A stretch of 64,000 nt of DNA, from contig JADNRY010000045.1 of the NCBI GenBank assembly GCA_015501585.1, positions 62,001 through 126,000 of the forward strand, read 5' to 3'. This stretch comes from Rhodocollybia butyracea. Lineage: Eukaryota > Basidiomycota > Agaricomycetes > Agaricales > Omphalotaceae. Below, one piece after another: positions 1 through 9,944 of the stretch; within the stretch, counting starts at the first letter, position 1, and every line of letters starts with the position of its first letter. A model generated the notes under the pieces. The model had not been told where the DNA came from. It did not search any database and saw only the letters and a program-made list of their open reading frames with translations. A program made the translations under genes and the position numbers.

Positions 1-187
1 GCCCTCGGCCCTATTTTCCCCGGATATAATATTTTTTTCACAATTAATCGTTACGAACGCAAGATGGTCCCCTCTACTTTCACCCTCAGTGCCATTGCGG
101 GCTCTTAAGGAATACTGTGCGGTGCCGTTATGCCGACTCTACCGTCTTATACTGAGACAATCATCTTCTTTCTTCGACTGTAAAAAA

Positions 188-1047
188 ATGGCTCACCCAT
201 TGGCACCCGTTACTCTAAAGATTCCTGTTCCAGCCGACAGATTTGATCTGCCTGTCCCCTACCCTCCAGCAAATCCACCAACGGCGGCTGATGTCGCCGC
301 AGCTATTCATTTCAAAAATCTTGTCACTCAAGCCAACAATCGTCAGTTTCTTTTCTCGTGCCTAATCTCTCAGACAATGTACCGAACCTCTCGCAGTTCC
401 TGAACTTCCTGAGTCAGCTGTGTACAGTAATGCTGCTCTCGCCGCTGCAGCAATCTATGAAGCCGAAGTTCTCGCCTCTTACCAGCTAGCAATCCAACTC
501 GCTGCTGCTCCAGCTCCTCAGCTCCCTCCTCATGTCGTGCCCCCTGCGCCTGCACGTAGGTATTGTTTTATATATCTATTCTCCTCTCAACTACATCCCT
601 AGCTCCTCTACTTGCGGCACCGTCATACCAACATCAAATGCTGGAACTCATTCACTCGCGCATGGATAGGATTTCAAAGGATTTAGATGTTGTACGTTTT
701 GCTATCGCTACTATGTACTGAACAATGCTGATTACGCATGGTTGCAGATGATGAACAGAGGGAGTGCTACAGGCCCTTACCGTGAAATTCGATTTGTCGA
801 CGAGTCCCTCCCAAGCGAGCCGACGGTGTGTTCGGAGTGGATTTTCTTGACCTTGACTTTACTTTTTTTTCGCTAGGAAACGCGTAGTGCTCTTCCTCCG
901 ATTCACAGGGTAGGTGATTTGAACCACCTTACTGACGCGCAGCTTGCAGCATATTGCAAGGGGCACAGCATCTCTATCGCTCCTGCAAACACAAGGAAGG
1001 CTAGAATTGCTCGTATCATTGGGTGTAATGTGTCTCAGTCTTGGTAA
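188..1047 (+). CDS. Mug135-like C-terminal domain protein, five exons
   Basis: Splice signals give five exons, 188-341, 397-555, 603-691, 748-825 and 877-1047, whose lengths sum to 651 nt, so the frame stays open for 216 residues. The protein starts MAHPLAPVTLKIPVP, has an Ala/Pro-rich middle (residues about 50-110), and ends in a conserved-looking block with REIRFVDESLP, LTDAQLAAYCKGH and ARIARIIGCN. That block resembles the C-terminal domain named after fission yeast Mug135, which is expanded in mushroom genomes; its function is unknown. The assignment is from memory of the family pattern, not a search. The gene lies convergent to a truncated KGD2 fragment. Decayed copies sit at 4016-4287 and 10020-10486, and an inverted exon-2 fragment at about 4982-5062. 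This is the only copy I find with an open frame. Confidence 0.7.
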
Positions 1048-1735
1048 ATCATCCTTTGTTCTCTTTGATGATTCTGCTCACTCATTGTCGCTTGTCTGTT
1101 CAAACTTCATATTAGATAATGATATCTATGCTTTCCAAACATCCTTTCTTGTTCCTCACAAATAGTCTGTACTTCATAAACGTTTTCCCCCCGAATTCAA
1201 ACGAACCTCCTTTCATCATTCAACGCTTACCCGACATTTCACGGCCATCATTGACAACGAAGAGAAGTTGGCCTCTGCGTGCAATTGGTTCCTCAACATG
1301 GCAACTAGTTCAGATCCTCATGAGTACCATGACGTGGACAAAGCGTACACAGGGCAAATTCATCCAAGAGTTTACTTCCGAAACTCAGGTTCTACGTCCA
1401 CACGAGACAACAGCGTGTGCTCAACGCATTCGTATCATTGTGAGCGTACTATACCCCTTCGCAGCGAAAGAGTGCGGAAACTCCAATTATGGACCTTCTC
1501 ACCGAGTCTCTTTCTCAATCTCAACAAAGTTCATCCCTTCCACGTTCCGAACGACTGGGGTAACCAAACCTTTTGGTGTAGCGACACCAACGAAATTGTG
1601 ATATACGATCTCGTAGCCCTCAATGTAAGCGTTGGTGGCAGGGGTTCTCTTCAGTGCGAGGACAACATCGAGTCCTGTTACCTGCGTATACCATTGACTT
1701 CTTTCCATAGAGCATAGTTAAAGCAACCACAAACA
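748..1735. repeat. Segmental duplicate, copy 1 of the Mug135/KGD2 junction
   Basis: From the fourth exon of the Mug135-like gene through the KGD2 fragment, this interval matches 4016-4905 with scattered substitutions and small indels. Shared landmarks are the intron after the SLPSEPT codons, the sequence after the stop codon, and the block containing CCTGTTACCTGCGTATACCA. The order matches the parental locus at 10.0-11.4 kb, where the Mug135 part is decayed and KGD2 is intact. Confidence 0.8.
1491..1662 (-). pseudogene. Truncated KGD2 fragment (duplicate 1)
   Basis: The minus strand encodes [20 protein letters not shown] and [20 protein letters not shown], nearly the same as part of the catalytic domain of the intact KGD2 gene at 10620-12316. 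Only about 170 bp match; there is no start, no lipoyl domain and no active-site exon. A short stretch between YHNF and VGVATP is missing relative to the parent. It lies just downstream of the Mug135-like gene, in the same relative order and orientation as the 10 kb locus, so it arrived as part of a segmental copy rather than as a retrocopy. It cannot make a working enzyme. Confidence 0.85.
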
Positions 1736-1842
1736 GATGAACTATTGCAGCGTATACACAAGACAATGTGCTGAGATGAAACAATATAGAGCGGTCAAGA
1801 CTGGTCCTATTGACGATGATAACTCAGAGATGCTGTTTATAC

Positions 1843-3739
1843 TCACAATAAGAGAGCCGTGCTTGTCCGAGCAAGGTGAACTACACGATTTGGGTTGTCA
1901 CTCCGACCTAACTCAATACTCCCCCTCCTCCTCCCCCTCCTCCTCCCCCTCCTCCTCCCCCTCCTCCTCCCCTCCTCCTCCCCCTCCTCCTCCCCCTCCT
2001 CCTCCCCCTCCTCCCCCTCCTCCTCCTCCTCCTCCTCCTCCTCCTCCAACATTAGTACCACGATCCTCATTCCATTCCTCTCGATAAGGTCCAATGAACG
2101 ATACACACCACCAGCCTCCGCTTCGGACCGATTCAGAAATGTCAGTGTAAACTCTCGTAAGCAGTCCACCTCCAGCGCAGATGTGCCCACAGCATGGAGC
2201 CTGGTAGGAATCCATCGAGACTGGACCATCTCCACCACCGACAGATCGCTAAAAGTTGTTGCCGCAACATTCAACAGCCTTAGAGACCGCAGCCGTGGAC
2301 TGATAGAGCCTGTTTGCGAACGAAGAGGGCTAGAGCGATAGGCGTGAAGGCTTTCGATGAAATCTGATGATATGGGACTGCATTCGGGGGAGATGCCAAC
2401 GTCGTCGATAGTGAGATTTTGGAGAGTGGGAGATGGACAAGGATCTCAACCAGGTTGGCATCAGAGATGGATAATTGTTGGATTGAAAACGTTGTTAATT
2501 GGAAAGACGACTGCTTTACGAACATCATGAAAGGCTCAAAGTTATTCCAGGACTTTCCATTGATATCGTTGTCATCCTCGGCATCCTCCCCAGACTCGGG
2601 GTTTTCCAAATGGAGTGCTTTCAATGAAGGAAGCCTGAGGAGAGAGAATACTGAGTCCGAAGCATCAGATACAGAGCAGCAATATCCATGGCGTACACTC
2701 AGAATTTCTAATCTGGAAGAGTAGAGGCCCTTCATAGGACCTCCAGCACCGGAGTTTCGCCAAAATTCTGTTATCCCCAAGGAAAAAAGGTTGGGACATC
2801 GATCAAATGAGTCTCGGATGTCAGCCTGGGTAGGAACAAGATCCAAGTTAGACAATAACTTGAAGTTTAAACTTTTGAATCTCCAAGAAAAGTCATCAAG
2901 ATTATCCAAGCTCAAGCTTCGAAGATTTGGTGCTGTATCAATGAACGGAAGAAGATCATCCTCAACCATACCTGCAGGCAGGTACAGTCTCCGGAGAGCT
3001 GGAAATGAAGCTGCCGGGATCCTGTCGCAGTTCAGAAGGTCCTCAATGGAATGTTCAACACAGCTGAAGGAAAATTCCTGCCAACGGTCTATGTGCTCGA
3101 AGAATTCGTCTAACGATGGGTGGAGTCCTCCTGACTTCAAAAAAGGGGATTTTCGTATGTCAAGGTCGACCGTCATCGGAAATTCCGGGACCGATCAAGG
3201 AAATTGGATAACGGGAAAAACACTTTTCTGTACTTATCCTCACAGTAGTCATGCCGAGGATTCATCCTCCATATTAATGATATCCGAGACCATATCGCAG
3301 GCATGGAAAGGGCATTTCTACGCCAGCGTGAACAAACCGAGCTAATGACCATCGCAGGTTTATACCTGAGAGCCTGAGAAGTATGCACGGGCAGCCTGCG
3401 CTTTGAATCAACGACGCGAAAGATGTTCGTGTCGCAACATTCATCAAAGATGCGCTGTAAAACTTCGTCGGGAACTTTGCGAAACGGTGAAAGGAGAGAC
3501 CGCAATTGAGTGGCATACTGCTCCAGGCGTTCCTTCTCCCGTCTAAGGCATTCTAAACGATAGATTTCCGCTTCGTAGTCCTCGAGGTCTCGTTGAATGT
3601 TTTGGAGGACCGAGGCGACTTCATCTGGTTGGACAAAGGCAGGACCGGATAGCGTACGCAGTTTGTTGTGTAATCCAAGAAAATCCACAACTACGCGTGG
3701 AACGAAAGTTTTGCCACCGCAAGAAGAACAGAGAGGCAT
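1843..3739 (-). CDS. F-box/leucine-rich-repeat protein with two apparent frameshifts
   Basis: The likely start at 3739 gives MPLCSSCGGKTFVPRV, followed by a coiled segment (EDYEAEIYRLECLRREKE) and the F-box core PFRKVPDEVLQRIFDEC with downstream VCSRWRRNALSMPAIWS. A long LRR-like region follows (PALRRLYLPAGMVED, APNLRSLSLDNLDDF). Such proteins are substrate adaptors of SCF ubiquitin ligases, and mushrooms have many. Two one-base shifts break the frame: one near 3180 (stop right after SRNFR, with the family-like LTVDL-type continuation in the next frame), one near 2305. After the second, the next frame carries the usual C-terminal block FSDLSVVEMVQSRW. The frame then enters the microsatellite at 1918-2047 and ends near 1843. 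Either a recent pseudogene or a gene with sequence errors; the rest is well preserved. Its substrate is unknown. Confidence 0.75.
1918..2047. repeat. CCT/CCCCTCCT microsatellite
   Basis: About 130 bp made almost only of C and T on the plus strand, built from CCTCCT and CCCCTCCTCCT units. Long open frames here in several phases (poly-Pro, poly-Ser, poly-Glu, poly-Gly) come from the repeat. It matters because the minus-strand F-box reading frame runs into it and would gain a Glu-rich then Arg/Gly-rich tail. Confidence 0.95.
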
Positions 3740-4015
3740 GTTCGGTAAGATGACTACAGAGAAGATTTTGACTACTAAATCTTTAGGCGCCCAGCCATTG
3801 TGCATCCTTTTGATCCTTCGGACGCCAGAATTCTCGAGAGTGAAGATAATTGTTCTCTCATTCCTTCATGTACTTACCTGAATCGAAGCTACGTATTGCT
3901 AAGAGGAAAATATGATAGACTTGGGGAAAGAATGAAATAAAGTACTTATTAATAAATACAAACGAAGGCGGTTTGCGCATGCAAGACAAAAACGCCACTT
4001 GAGTCATGCTCATCT

Positions 4016-4287
4016 GCAGGCCCTTACCGTGAAATTCGATTTGTTGATGAGTCCCTCCCAAGCGAACCGACGGTGTGTTCTGAGTGGATTTTCTTGACCT
4101 TGACTTATCCTTTTTTGCTAGGAAACGCGTAGTGCTCTTTCGATTCACAGAGTAAGTGATTTGAACTACCTCACTGACGCACAGCTTGCGGCATATTGTA
4201 AGGGGCACATTCTCTATCGCTCCTGCAAACACAAGGAAAGTTAGAATTGCTCGTATCATTTGGTGTAATGTGTCTCAGCCTTGGTAA
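4016..4287 (+). pseudogene. Mug135-like 3' end, decayed copy 2
   Basis: Matches exons 4-5, the intervening intron and the stop codon of the gene at 188-1047. Relative to that copy it has a 4-base loss within the GCTCTTCCTCC stretch and a small loss in the segment encoding CKGHS, both breaking the frame. No upstream exons precede it in place; part of exon 2 appears inverted nearby at about 4982-5062. It cannot encode a full protein. Confidence 0.85.
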
Positions 4288-4672
4288 ATCATCCTTTGTT
4301 CTCTTCGATGATTCTGCTCACCTCATTGTCGCTTGTCCGTTCAAACTTCAACTTAGATAATGCTTTCCAAACATCCTTGTTCCTCACAAATAGTAGCATG
4401 TACCTCATAAATGTTTTCCCCCGAATTCAAATGAATCTCCTTTCATCATTCAACGCGTACTCGGCATTTCATGGCCACTATTGACAACGAAAGGAAGTTC
4501 GGTGCAATTAGTTCCTCATGAGTAGGACGTGGACAAAGCGTACACAGGGGAAATCCACCCAATCCGACCAAACTCAGATTCTACGTCCACACGAGACAAC
4601 GGCGCGTGCTCAACGCACTGTGAGCGTACTACATTTCCTTCGCAGTGAAAGAGCGCGGAGACTCCAATACAA

Positions 4673-4840
4673 CCGAGTCTCTTTCTCAATCTCCACAAAG
4701 TTCATCACTTCCACGTTCCGATCGACTGGGGTAACGAAACCTTTGGGTATAGCGACACCAACGAAATTGTGATATACGATCTCGTAGCCCTCGACGGAAG
4801 CGTTGCCAACGGCAGGAGTTCTCTTCAGTGCAAGGACAAC
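4673..4840 (-). pseudogene. Truncated KGD2 fragment (duplicate 2)
   Basis: Minus-strand translation contains [20 protein letters not shown] and [13 protein letters not shown], again a piece of the KGD2 catalytic domain. It has the same missing stretch after YHNF as the fragment at 1491-1662 and further changes, so the two fragments share a truncated ancestor that postdates the split from the functional gene. Confidence 0.85.
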
Positions 4841-4981
4841 ATTGAGGTAGATATCTCCTGTTACCTGCGTATACCATTGACTTCTTCGACTGGTAGCTTG
4901 CTGCTTTACCTCGGTCGTAGGATACGGAGTGATAAGATTGTCTGTCGTGCAAGATGACAACTTCATTCGGTACAGGGTAGA

Positions 4982-5062
4982 GTTCAGCAGCAGCAAGTTG
5001 GATTGCTAGCTGGTGAAAGGTGATAATTTCGGCCTTGTAGGTTGCTGCCGAAGCAGCGCCGC
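4982..5062 (-). pseudogene. Inverted Mug135-like exon-2 fragment
   Basis: Reverse complement reads AASAATYKAEIITFHQLAIQ, matching the exon-2 stretch of the intact gene (AAAAIYEAEVLASYQLAIQ). Orientation is opposite to the other copies in the window. Only about 80 bp can be aligned by eye. It directly follows the copy-2 segmental duplicate, which suggests an inversion breakpoint close to 4905-4980. Confidence 0.65.
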
Positions 5063-5214
5063 ACTAGAACCGTTATGCCATTGATGACATGCGCGAGAGA
5101 ATGGGAACCCCCGTATCTGCAGATATTTCATGGGCAACATGAGCTGAGTCGGGCAGAATGGGTTTTATATGATGAATATAATGATTTAAAATTCGCTCGA
5201 TCGTGTTTTTTTGA

Positions 5215-5560
5215 GCACTTCTGTAGTCCCCCGGAGATGCTATGGATTTGTTGTCAAACGAAGGCTGAAGCGCTGAGGATCAATATTAACGCGCGTTTGG
5301 TTCACTTATCGCTGGCGAGAACGAGAAAATAGTTGATGAGCTCGATGAACATCCATCCCCAAGACCGGAAAATCAACCGAAAGCCGGATGGAAGCCAGAC
5401 AGGAATCCCAGGAATCCACCATTGGCAATGTGTCAGGTTTTTTGACGGAATTTGAGCCGGTAAAATATTGGGTGACGGGGATGAGCGGGCATCCTGATAT
5501 TTCGGTTGCGAGGCTACAGAGGCTTTGCTCAAGCAAAATAGAAAGGAAGAGCAGAAGCAG
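5215..5560 (+). pseudogene. Decayed, inverted copy of the small secreted protein family
   Basis: Plus-strand frames contain pieces matching the two minus-strand genes at 6745-7474 and 8508-9246. They are a CSPPEM segment, a YGFVV-like segment, ENEKIVDEL (compare EDEKIVDEIEI) and FLTEFEPV followed by MSGHPDIS (compare FLTEFELV and MHGQPGIS). The pieces lie in the right order but in different frames, with stops between. No signal-peptide exon is seen upstream. This is a third, older and inverted family member. Confidence 0.65.
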
Positions 5561-6675
5561 GATAAAAGCCAGAACTAAATAAGCGCCACCGGCCCGGGTT
5601 CGAACGCCTTCTCGCCATACGATAAGTATCAGTACGCTTTGCAATGAGAGTATCAAGATAACGTCTGACAATGCTATCTACCTCCGGTAACTGTGACTTC
5701 TGCATCTTATCATGGCCTTGATACGAGATCTTACCTTTCCATTGAGCGCTGCAAGTTCCTTTCTCGACCGGACGTTTGAAGGAAGATCGGTGTTGACGCG
5801 GACGCGTTGAACACGTTAATAATTCTTGTACAACGGTGGCTGGCCGGAGAAGAAATTGGATAAAAGTACGAGGACAATCTGTGCGTTGTCACATGTATTG
5901 GGATGCATGATGATCGATAAGTCAAGTAAACGTTACAAAAATTCTTCGAAGTATTCGTCCTGGCCAACACCTGCCTTGCAGCCCGCTGGTCGGAAAAAAC
6001 TGCATACTGCGAAACTATGGCAGGATTACAAGGGACGTTTGTCCGATATGCTGATCGGTTTCCAGGTGCGTTCCATTCTCGTCTGTTCAAAAGTTATTCT
6101 CATCTTTCTTAGACCTGATGCAGATGTACGGGTTCAGTTGAGAAAATGGTACAGATTCTATCTCAATGGCTTGATGCCCTCGAAACTACATAACTCGGAA
6201 GCTTTCTCTATTTAACTTGGACTACCCAGTCGCTTCCGTATCATTGTAGCCCATAACTGAGAATCCAACAATCCGTTCATTCGACGCAAACATTTTCCTC
6301 ATATGGGCACTGTACAGAGACTGTACCCCAGCTGACAGCACCGCACTCACGTCAATACTAAGGCATTTCTCTCAGCAACAATCACGTCGGAGGCTCTCCA
6401 GTAGACTCGAACCAGTCCCTGCGATTTATCGACACGCATCCTGAGGCCTCAGGCCTGATTAAGATTGTCGGTCATCAACTCGAGTCTAGCTCTTTAGACA
6501 CTAGTTCAAATGAACAACTGCTGGTACAGGCTACCTGTGATGCTTTCGAGGATCTGTTCAGGCCAAGAGTGCCTCGGTGACTTTGATGTCTCTTGTCGAT
6601 ATCCGAGGTGATTTACGAAGTTAGTAGTCGGTGATTTGTCCAGCTGGCTGGGTGCTTATTTAGTACTCTAGCTTT
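5561..6675. other. No convincing gene (1.1 kb)
   Basis: The plus-strand open frame at 5826-6215 has no recognisable domain and no coding-like neighbours. The part near 6530-6580 shares a short stretch (ACAGGCTACCTGTGAT, then GAGGATCTGTT and AGGCCAAGAG) with 8325-8380, so the edge of the tandem duplication of the secreted gene probably reaches here. Confidence 0.5.
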
Positions 6676-6729
6676 AGCTTTCAAAGTGATTTAAGCTTTC
6701 AAAGTGACCTGAGCTTTCAAAGTGACCTA
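6676..6729. repeat. Three tandem 18-bp units
   Basis: Units at 6676-6693, 6694-6711 and 6712-6729 all begin AGCTTTCAAAGTGA and differ only in the last four bases. They sit in the 3' flank of the secreted gene that ends at 6745. I did not find them behind the paralogue at 8508. Confidence 0.9.
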
Positions 6730-6744
6730 TTGTTAATATCTATA

Positions 6745-7474
6745 TTAATGTTTCGTATCACTAACAGATAGTTTCTCGACCGCGCCAGTTGCACCTGCTA
6801 TGCTTCCTTTATCCTGCTTGTGCAAAATGTCCCCAGCCTCTTGGATGGCAGCCGAAATGCCAGGCTGCCCATGCATCTTCTTGACCGCCCCCCGTACCAG
6901 CTCAAATTCCGTCAAAAACTTGACATATTCCTGGCGGTGCGCGAAGTAGTAGTGGGCCTGTGTAGATATCTCAATCTCATCAACTATTTTTTCATCTTCG
7001 ACAACGACAAGTGAACCCAACGCGTTATGCAACTGGCCGTACTGAGGCAGAGGGTTGACAATATCTCCAAAGCATTTCCGCGGGGGACTACAGAATTTGC
7101 CTCCAATGAGCTGGTAATAATACACGATCGACCGTGGTAATTGATCATGCAGATATTGAACCGTGTCTTGATTCAGCTCAAAGTCTCCATAGCGCATTTT
7201 CAGAGGCGGAGCTCCCACTTTCTCTCCCATTTTATCTCTCCTGATATTCAGGACACCATAAATCTGGAACAGCAATGCTTCAGGTAGGCTGTTTACTGCT
7301 TGACCGTGTACGTCGACCACGGTCAGCGAATACTCACCGGTAGACTAGTTTTGGAAGAGTCAGTAAACTAGAGGCGATGCGCCATGTACGTCTTACCGGC
7401 GTTGGCGCAGTAAACGCAGGGGAAATGAGTAACGTGAGGAGGACAAAACCCAGCGTGTGAGGTTTAAAGAACAT
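6745..7474 (-). CDS. Small secreted protein, family member A
   Basis: Two exons, 7474-7397 (78 nt) and 7344-6745 (600 nt), give 225 residues. Exon 1 is almost exactly a signal peptide (MFFKPHTLGFVLLTLLISPA, predicted cleavage before APTP). The mature part starts STGEYSLTVVDVHGQAVNSL and contains FCSPPRKCFGDI, DEKIVDEIEIS, YVKFLTEFEL and KKMHGQPGISAAIQEAGDIL. I do not recognise the family. Only two mature cysteines are seen, both in the CSPPRKC motif, so it is not a classic cysteine-rich effector. An adjacent tandem paralogue lies at 8508-9246 and a decayed inverted copy at 5215-5560. Secretion is inferred from the leader only. Confidence 0.7.
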
Positions 7475-7529
7475 CGAGTGAGATGATCGGAGAGTTGTGA
7501 GAGATAAGCGTTGGAGATGAGAAGCTGAC

Positions 7530-7935
7530 GACAACTTAGCGGCGCGAAATGAGTGAACTGAACCAGCAGTTGGGGAAGAGTTTACTCTTTTGTTTCATTT
7601 ATATCCTCGACATGATGGACATATCCATACATGATGAGTTGGCACAGAAAGATTTACCTTTGAGTATTGGCAATCGACAAAACACATCAAGGACAGGGAA
7701 GCAAGGGCTGGAATAATACAAAATGGGGGTTAACACAGCTACTTTTAAGAAGAGATCTGTCAGTGTTAATAATAACCTTCATCCAGAGTTCACATAACGC
7801 TTTTCGGTAACCCTCCCCGTGTTGATATGTGTAAAATTCAGAGACTGTAAGTGTCCACTTTCATCCCACCCACTGGGACTTCTTCACTACTCACTACATG
7901 CCAAAACTTGCCAAGCAAGGTCACAGCTTGTGATC
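7530..7935. repeat. Tandemly duplicated 5' flank, copy A
   Basis: Matches about 9290-9690. Shared stretches include CTGAACCAGCAGTTGGGGAA, GACATATCCATACATGATGA and CCACTGGGACTTCTTCAC. The similarity shows that the secreted gene and its promoter region were duplicated together. Confidence 0.8.
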
Positions 7936-8167
7936 TCACAGTATCCACGGCGTGCATGAAAGGCGCCATGCGCGTAGCGTGGAACCCGGCTGATCCTTCC
8001 TTACTAGCACCCATTTCTGATTTCATACGCATGCCGGCCCAGGCCCAGGCAAAACGCCTTTCATCGTCTACCTAACTTTACAGAGTTATCTCTACTTCAG
8101 ATACATCACACAACAGTGTGCGATTAAATACTTTGGCTAGGTGCAAGCCGATAGCCTTTCTTATCCA

Positions 8168-8306
8168 GGACAGCAGACTGAGGCAAGTTAATAATATAAT
8201 AGGTGTACCGTACAGAAACCCGAAGACACCGCCGCTGGAACTACATCCACGTCTTCAAGAGTGAGTTTTCCATTCCAGGCCCATCGGTAACTGAGTCTAC
8301 GAATTC
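8168..8306 (-). pseudogene. Truncated KGD2 fragment (duplicate 3, active-site-proximal exons)
   Basis: Matches the KGD2 gene at about 10855-11047, covering the end of the [14 protein letters not shown] coding stretch and the following exon edge. It shares GTACCGTACAGAAACCCGAA-type sequence and GAGTGAGTTTTCCAT. Internal deletions remove the intron and disrupt the frame. It is a different part of KGD2 from duplicates 1 and 2, so at least two separate duplication events or one large shattered copy are needed. Confidence 0.75.
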
Positions 8307-8507
8307 GAGCAACCGCTAGTAGAGGCTACAGGCTACCTGTGATAAAAAATTTGAGGATCTGTTTAGGCCAAGAGGAGTCCCTCGATGTTTGGGCGACTTC
8401 CGACCAAAGCTGGTTACTGGATAGTATGATGTTGTCTCAACACTCCATTACATATAATCAATATTGTATGGATATATATTAATGTTTCGTATCGATAGAT
8501 AGTTTCG

Positions 8508-9246
8508 CTACCCGGCAGCCACGTCAGTTACGCCTGCTGTGCTTTCTTTACCCTGCTTGAGCAAAATGTCCCCAGCCTCTTTGATAGCAGCCGAATTGCC
8601 AGACTGCCCATGCATCTTTATCACCGCAGCTTTTGCTGGCCCAAACATTGTCAAGAACTTGACATATTCCTGATGGTGCGTCGGTGCGTCCGAATGGTGC
8701 TCCGCTGCGTTGCCGAGGTTTACAAACCGCCTACCATGTACCTCGAGCTCAACAATGATCTTCCCGTCCAGGACAACGATAAGTGAACCATACGTAAAGA
8801 TCTGCTTGTCCGGCCTGACAACATATCCATAGCACATGCGAGGGGAACGACAGAAGGTGCCTTCACTGTCAGCTTCTTCATCGAGCTCGTAAAAAATACA
8901 TGATCGATGCTTCTAAATTATAATGGTAACCCAGCTTGCCCTCGTGCTGATGAAATACGGCCGGATTCGGAGTTCCCATTCTCCCCCCCATGTCTAGAAC
9001 GGCATAATACATCTGGTGCAGCGATGGCTCGGGTGTGGATTCTACTGGGTGGCCATGTACGTCAAGCACTTTCACGAGATACTTGTTAGGGGGAGTTTAT
9101 GTGGTTCACGTCGTTCCTAGTTTTGGAAAAGTCAATAAAGCGGAATTGAAGTGTCATGTATGTCTTACCAGAGCTGGCGCAGTACGCGCAGGGGAAATGA
9201 GCAACGCGAAGAGGACAAAACCCAGCGAGTGAGGTGTGAAGAACAT
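8508..9246 (-). CDS. Small secreted protein, family member B (apparent frameshift)
   Basis: Exon 1 (9246-9169) encodes a signal peptide MFFTPHSLGFVLFALLISPA; the intron appears to end at a CTAACAAG acceptor, so exon 2 begins YLVKVLDVHGHPVES. The frame breaks at a run of six A (8891-8896, plus strand). With five, the sequence would continue MYFYELDEEAD and then TFCRSPRMCYGYVV, aligned with member A. The rest (QEYVKFLTMFGPAKAAVIKM, SAAIKEAGDILLKQ) is open to the stop at 8508. It is either a recent pseudogene or a one-base sequence error. Both cysteines of the CSPPRKC region are kept. Function is unknown. Confidence 0.6.
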
Positions 9247-9289
9247 TGAGTGGGATAATCAAAGAATATTTATGTGAGAGAAGTGCTGG

Positions 9290-9690
9290 AGATGAGAAAC
9301 TGACGACAAAGTGGCGCGAAACGAGTGAACTGAACCAGCAGTTGGGGAAGAGTTTACTCTTTCGTTTCATTTTTATCCTCAGCGCAATAATGGACATATC
9401 CATACATGATGAGGTTGGCATCTGTTGGCATAGAAAGATTTACCTTTGACTATTGGAAATTGACGAAACATGCCAAGGACAAGGAAGCAAGCAGGACAGG
9501 ACCCTGGAAGAATCCAAAATGGGGCTAACCTTCGTCTCACTTCGTCTAGACTTCACATAATGCGCTGCGTTTCGGTGCACTCTCCTCCCCCCATGCTCAC
9601 ACTTGTAAAATTCAGTAAGTGTCCACCCACTGGGACTTCTTCACTTCTCATTGCTAACGTGCCAAAACGCACATCAGCTGTGGCGGCGGC
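9290..9690. repeat. Tandemly duplicated 5' flank, copy B
   Basis: Partner of 7530-7935, upstream of secreted gene B. It carries several indels, including loss of part of the interval before the CCACTGGGACTTCTTCAC block. Confidence 0.8.
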
Positions 9691-9944
9691 AAGAGGCACA
9701 TATCACAGCTTGTGTGATGCCAGGTGATGCCTTGAGGATATTACTGGCTATTATGCTGGTCACCCTGGATGTCCACGAGGGTTTGTGGAGGCTATACTAG
9801 GCATACTAGCCATACCTACACAGACAAACCCCGAACCCTCCCGAGCCTTGAATATGCTTTAATATGTTGCCCGAAATGGAAGAAAACCACGCTTCTACTT
9901 TGATGGCTGATGAAGAATGAACTCGTTGAAATAGTGCTGGCGGC
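9691..9944. other. No gene seen (about 250 bp)
   Basis: Between the duplicated secreted-gene flank and the decayed Mug135-like copy. Only a short direct repeat of ACTAGGCATACTAGCCATAC type is visible. Confidence 0.5.

Larger units (their letters stand above)
4016..4905. repeat. Segmental duplicate, copy 2 of the Mug135/KGD2 junction
   Basis: Direct-repeat partner of 748-1735, with the same order of Mug135-like 3' end, spacer and KGD2 fragment, and many small deletions. The F-box gene lies between the two copies. Confidence 0.8.

Noticed and set aside
1737..2341. Overlapping long open frames with poly-Pro, poly-Ser or poly-Gly
   Set aside because: They are produced by the CCT microsatellite in every phase. 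Only the minus frame continuing the F-box C-terminus has outside support.
5580..5620. GGGTTCGAAC, resembling a tRNA T-loop
   Set aside because: No matching T stem, anticodon arm or acceptor stem can be formed around it.
5826..6215. 130-codon plus-strand open frame as a gene
   Set aside because: No domain, no partner exons, no clear start context, and it lies between rearranged duplicate fragments.
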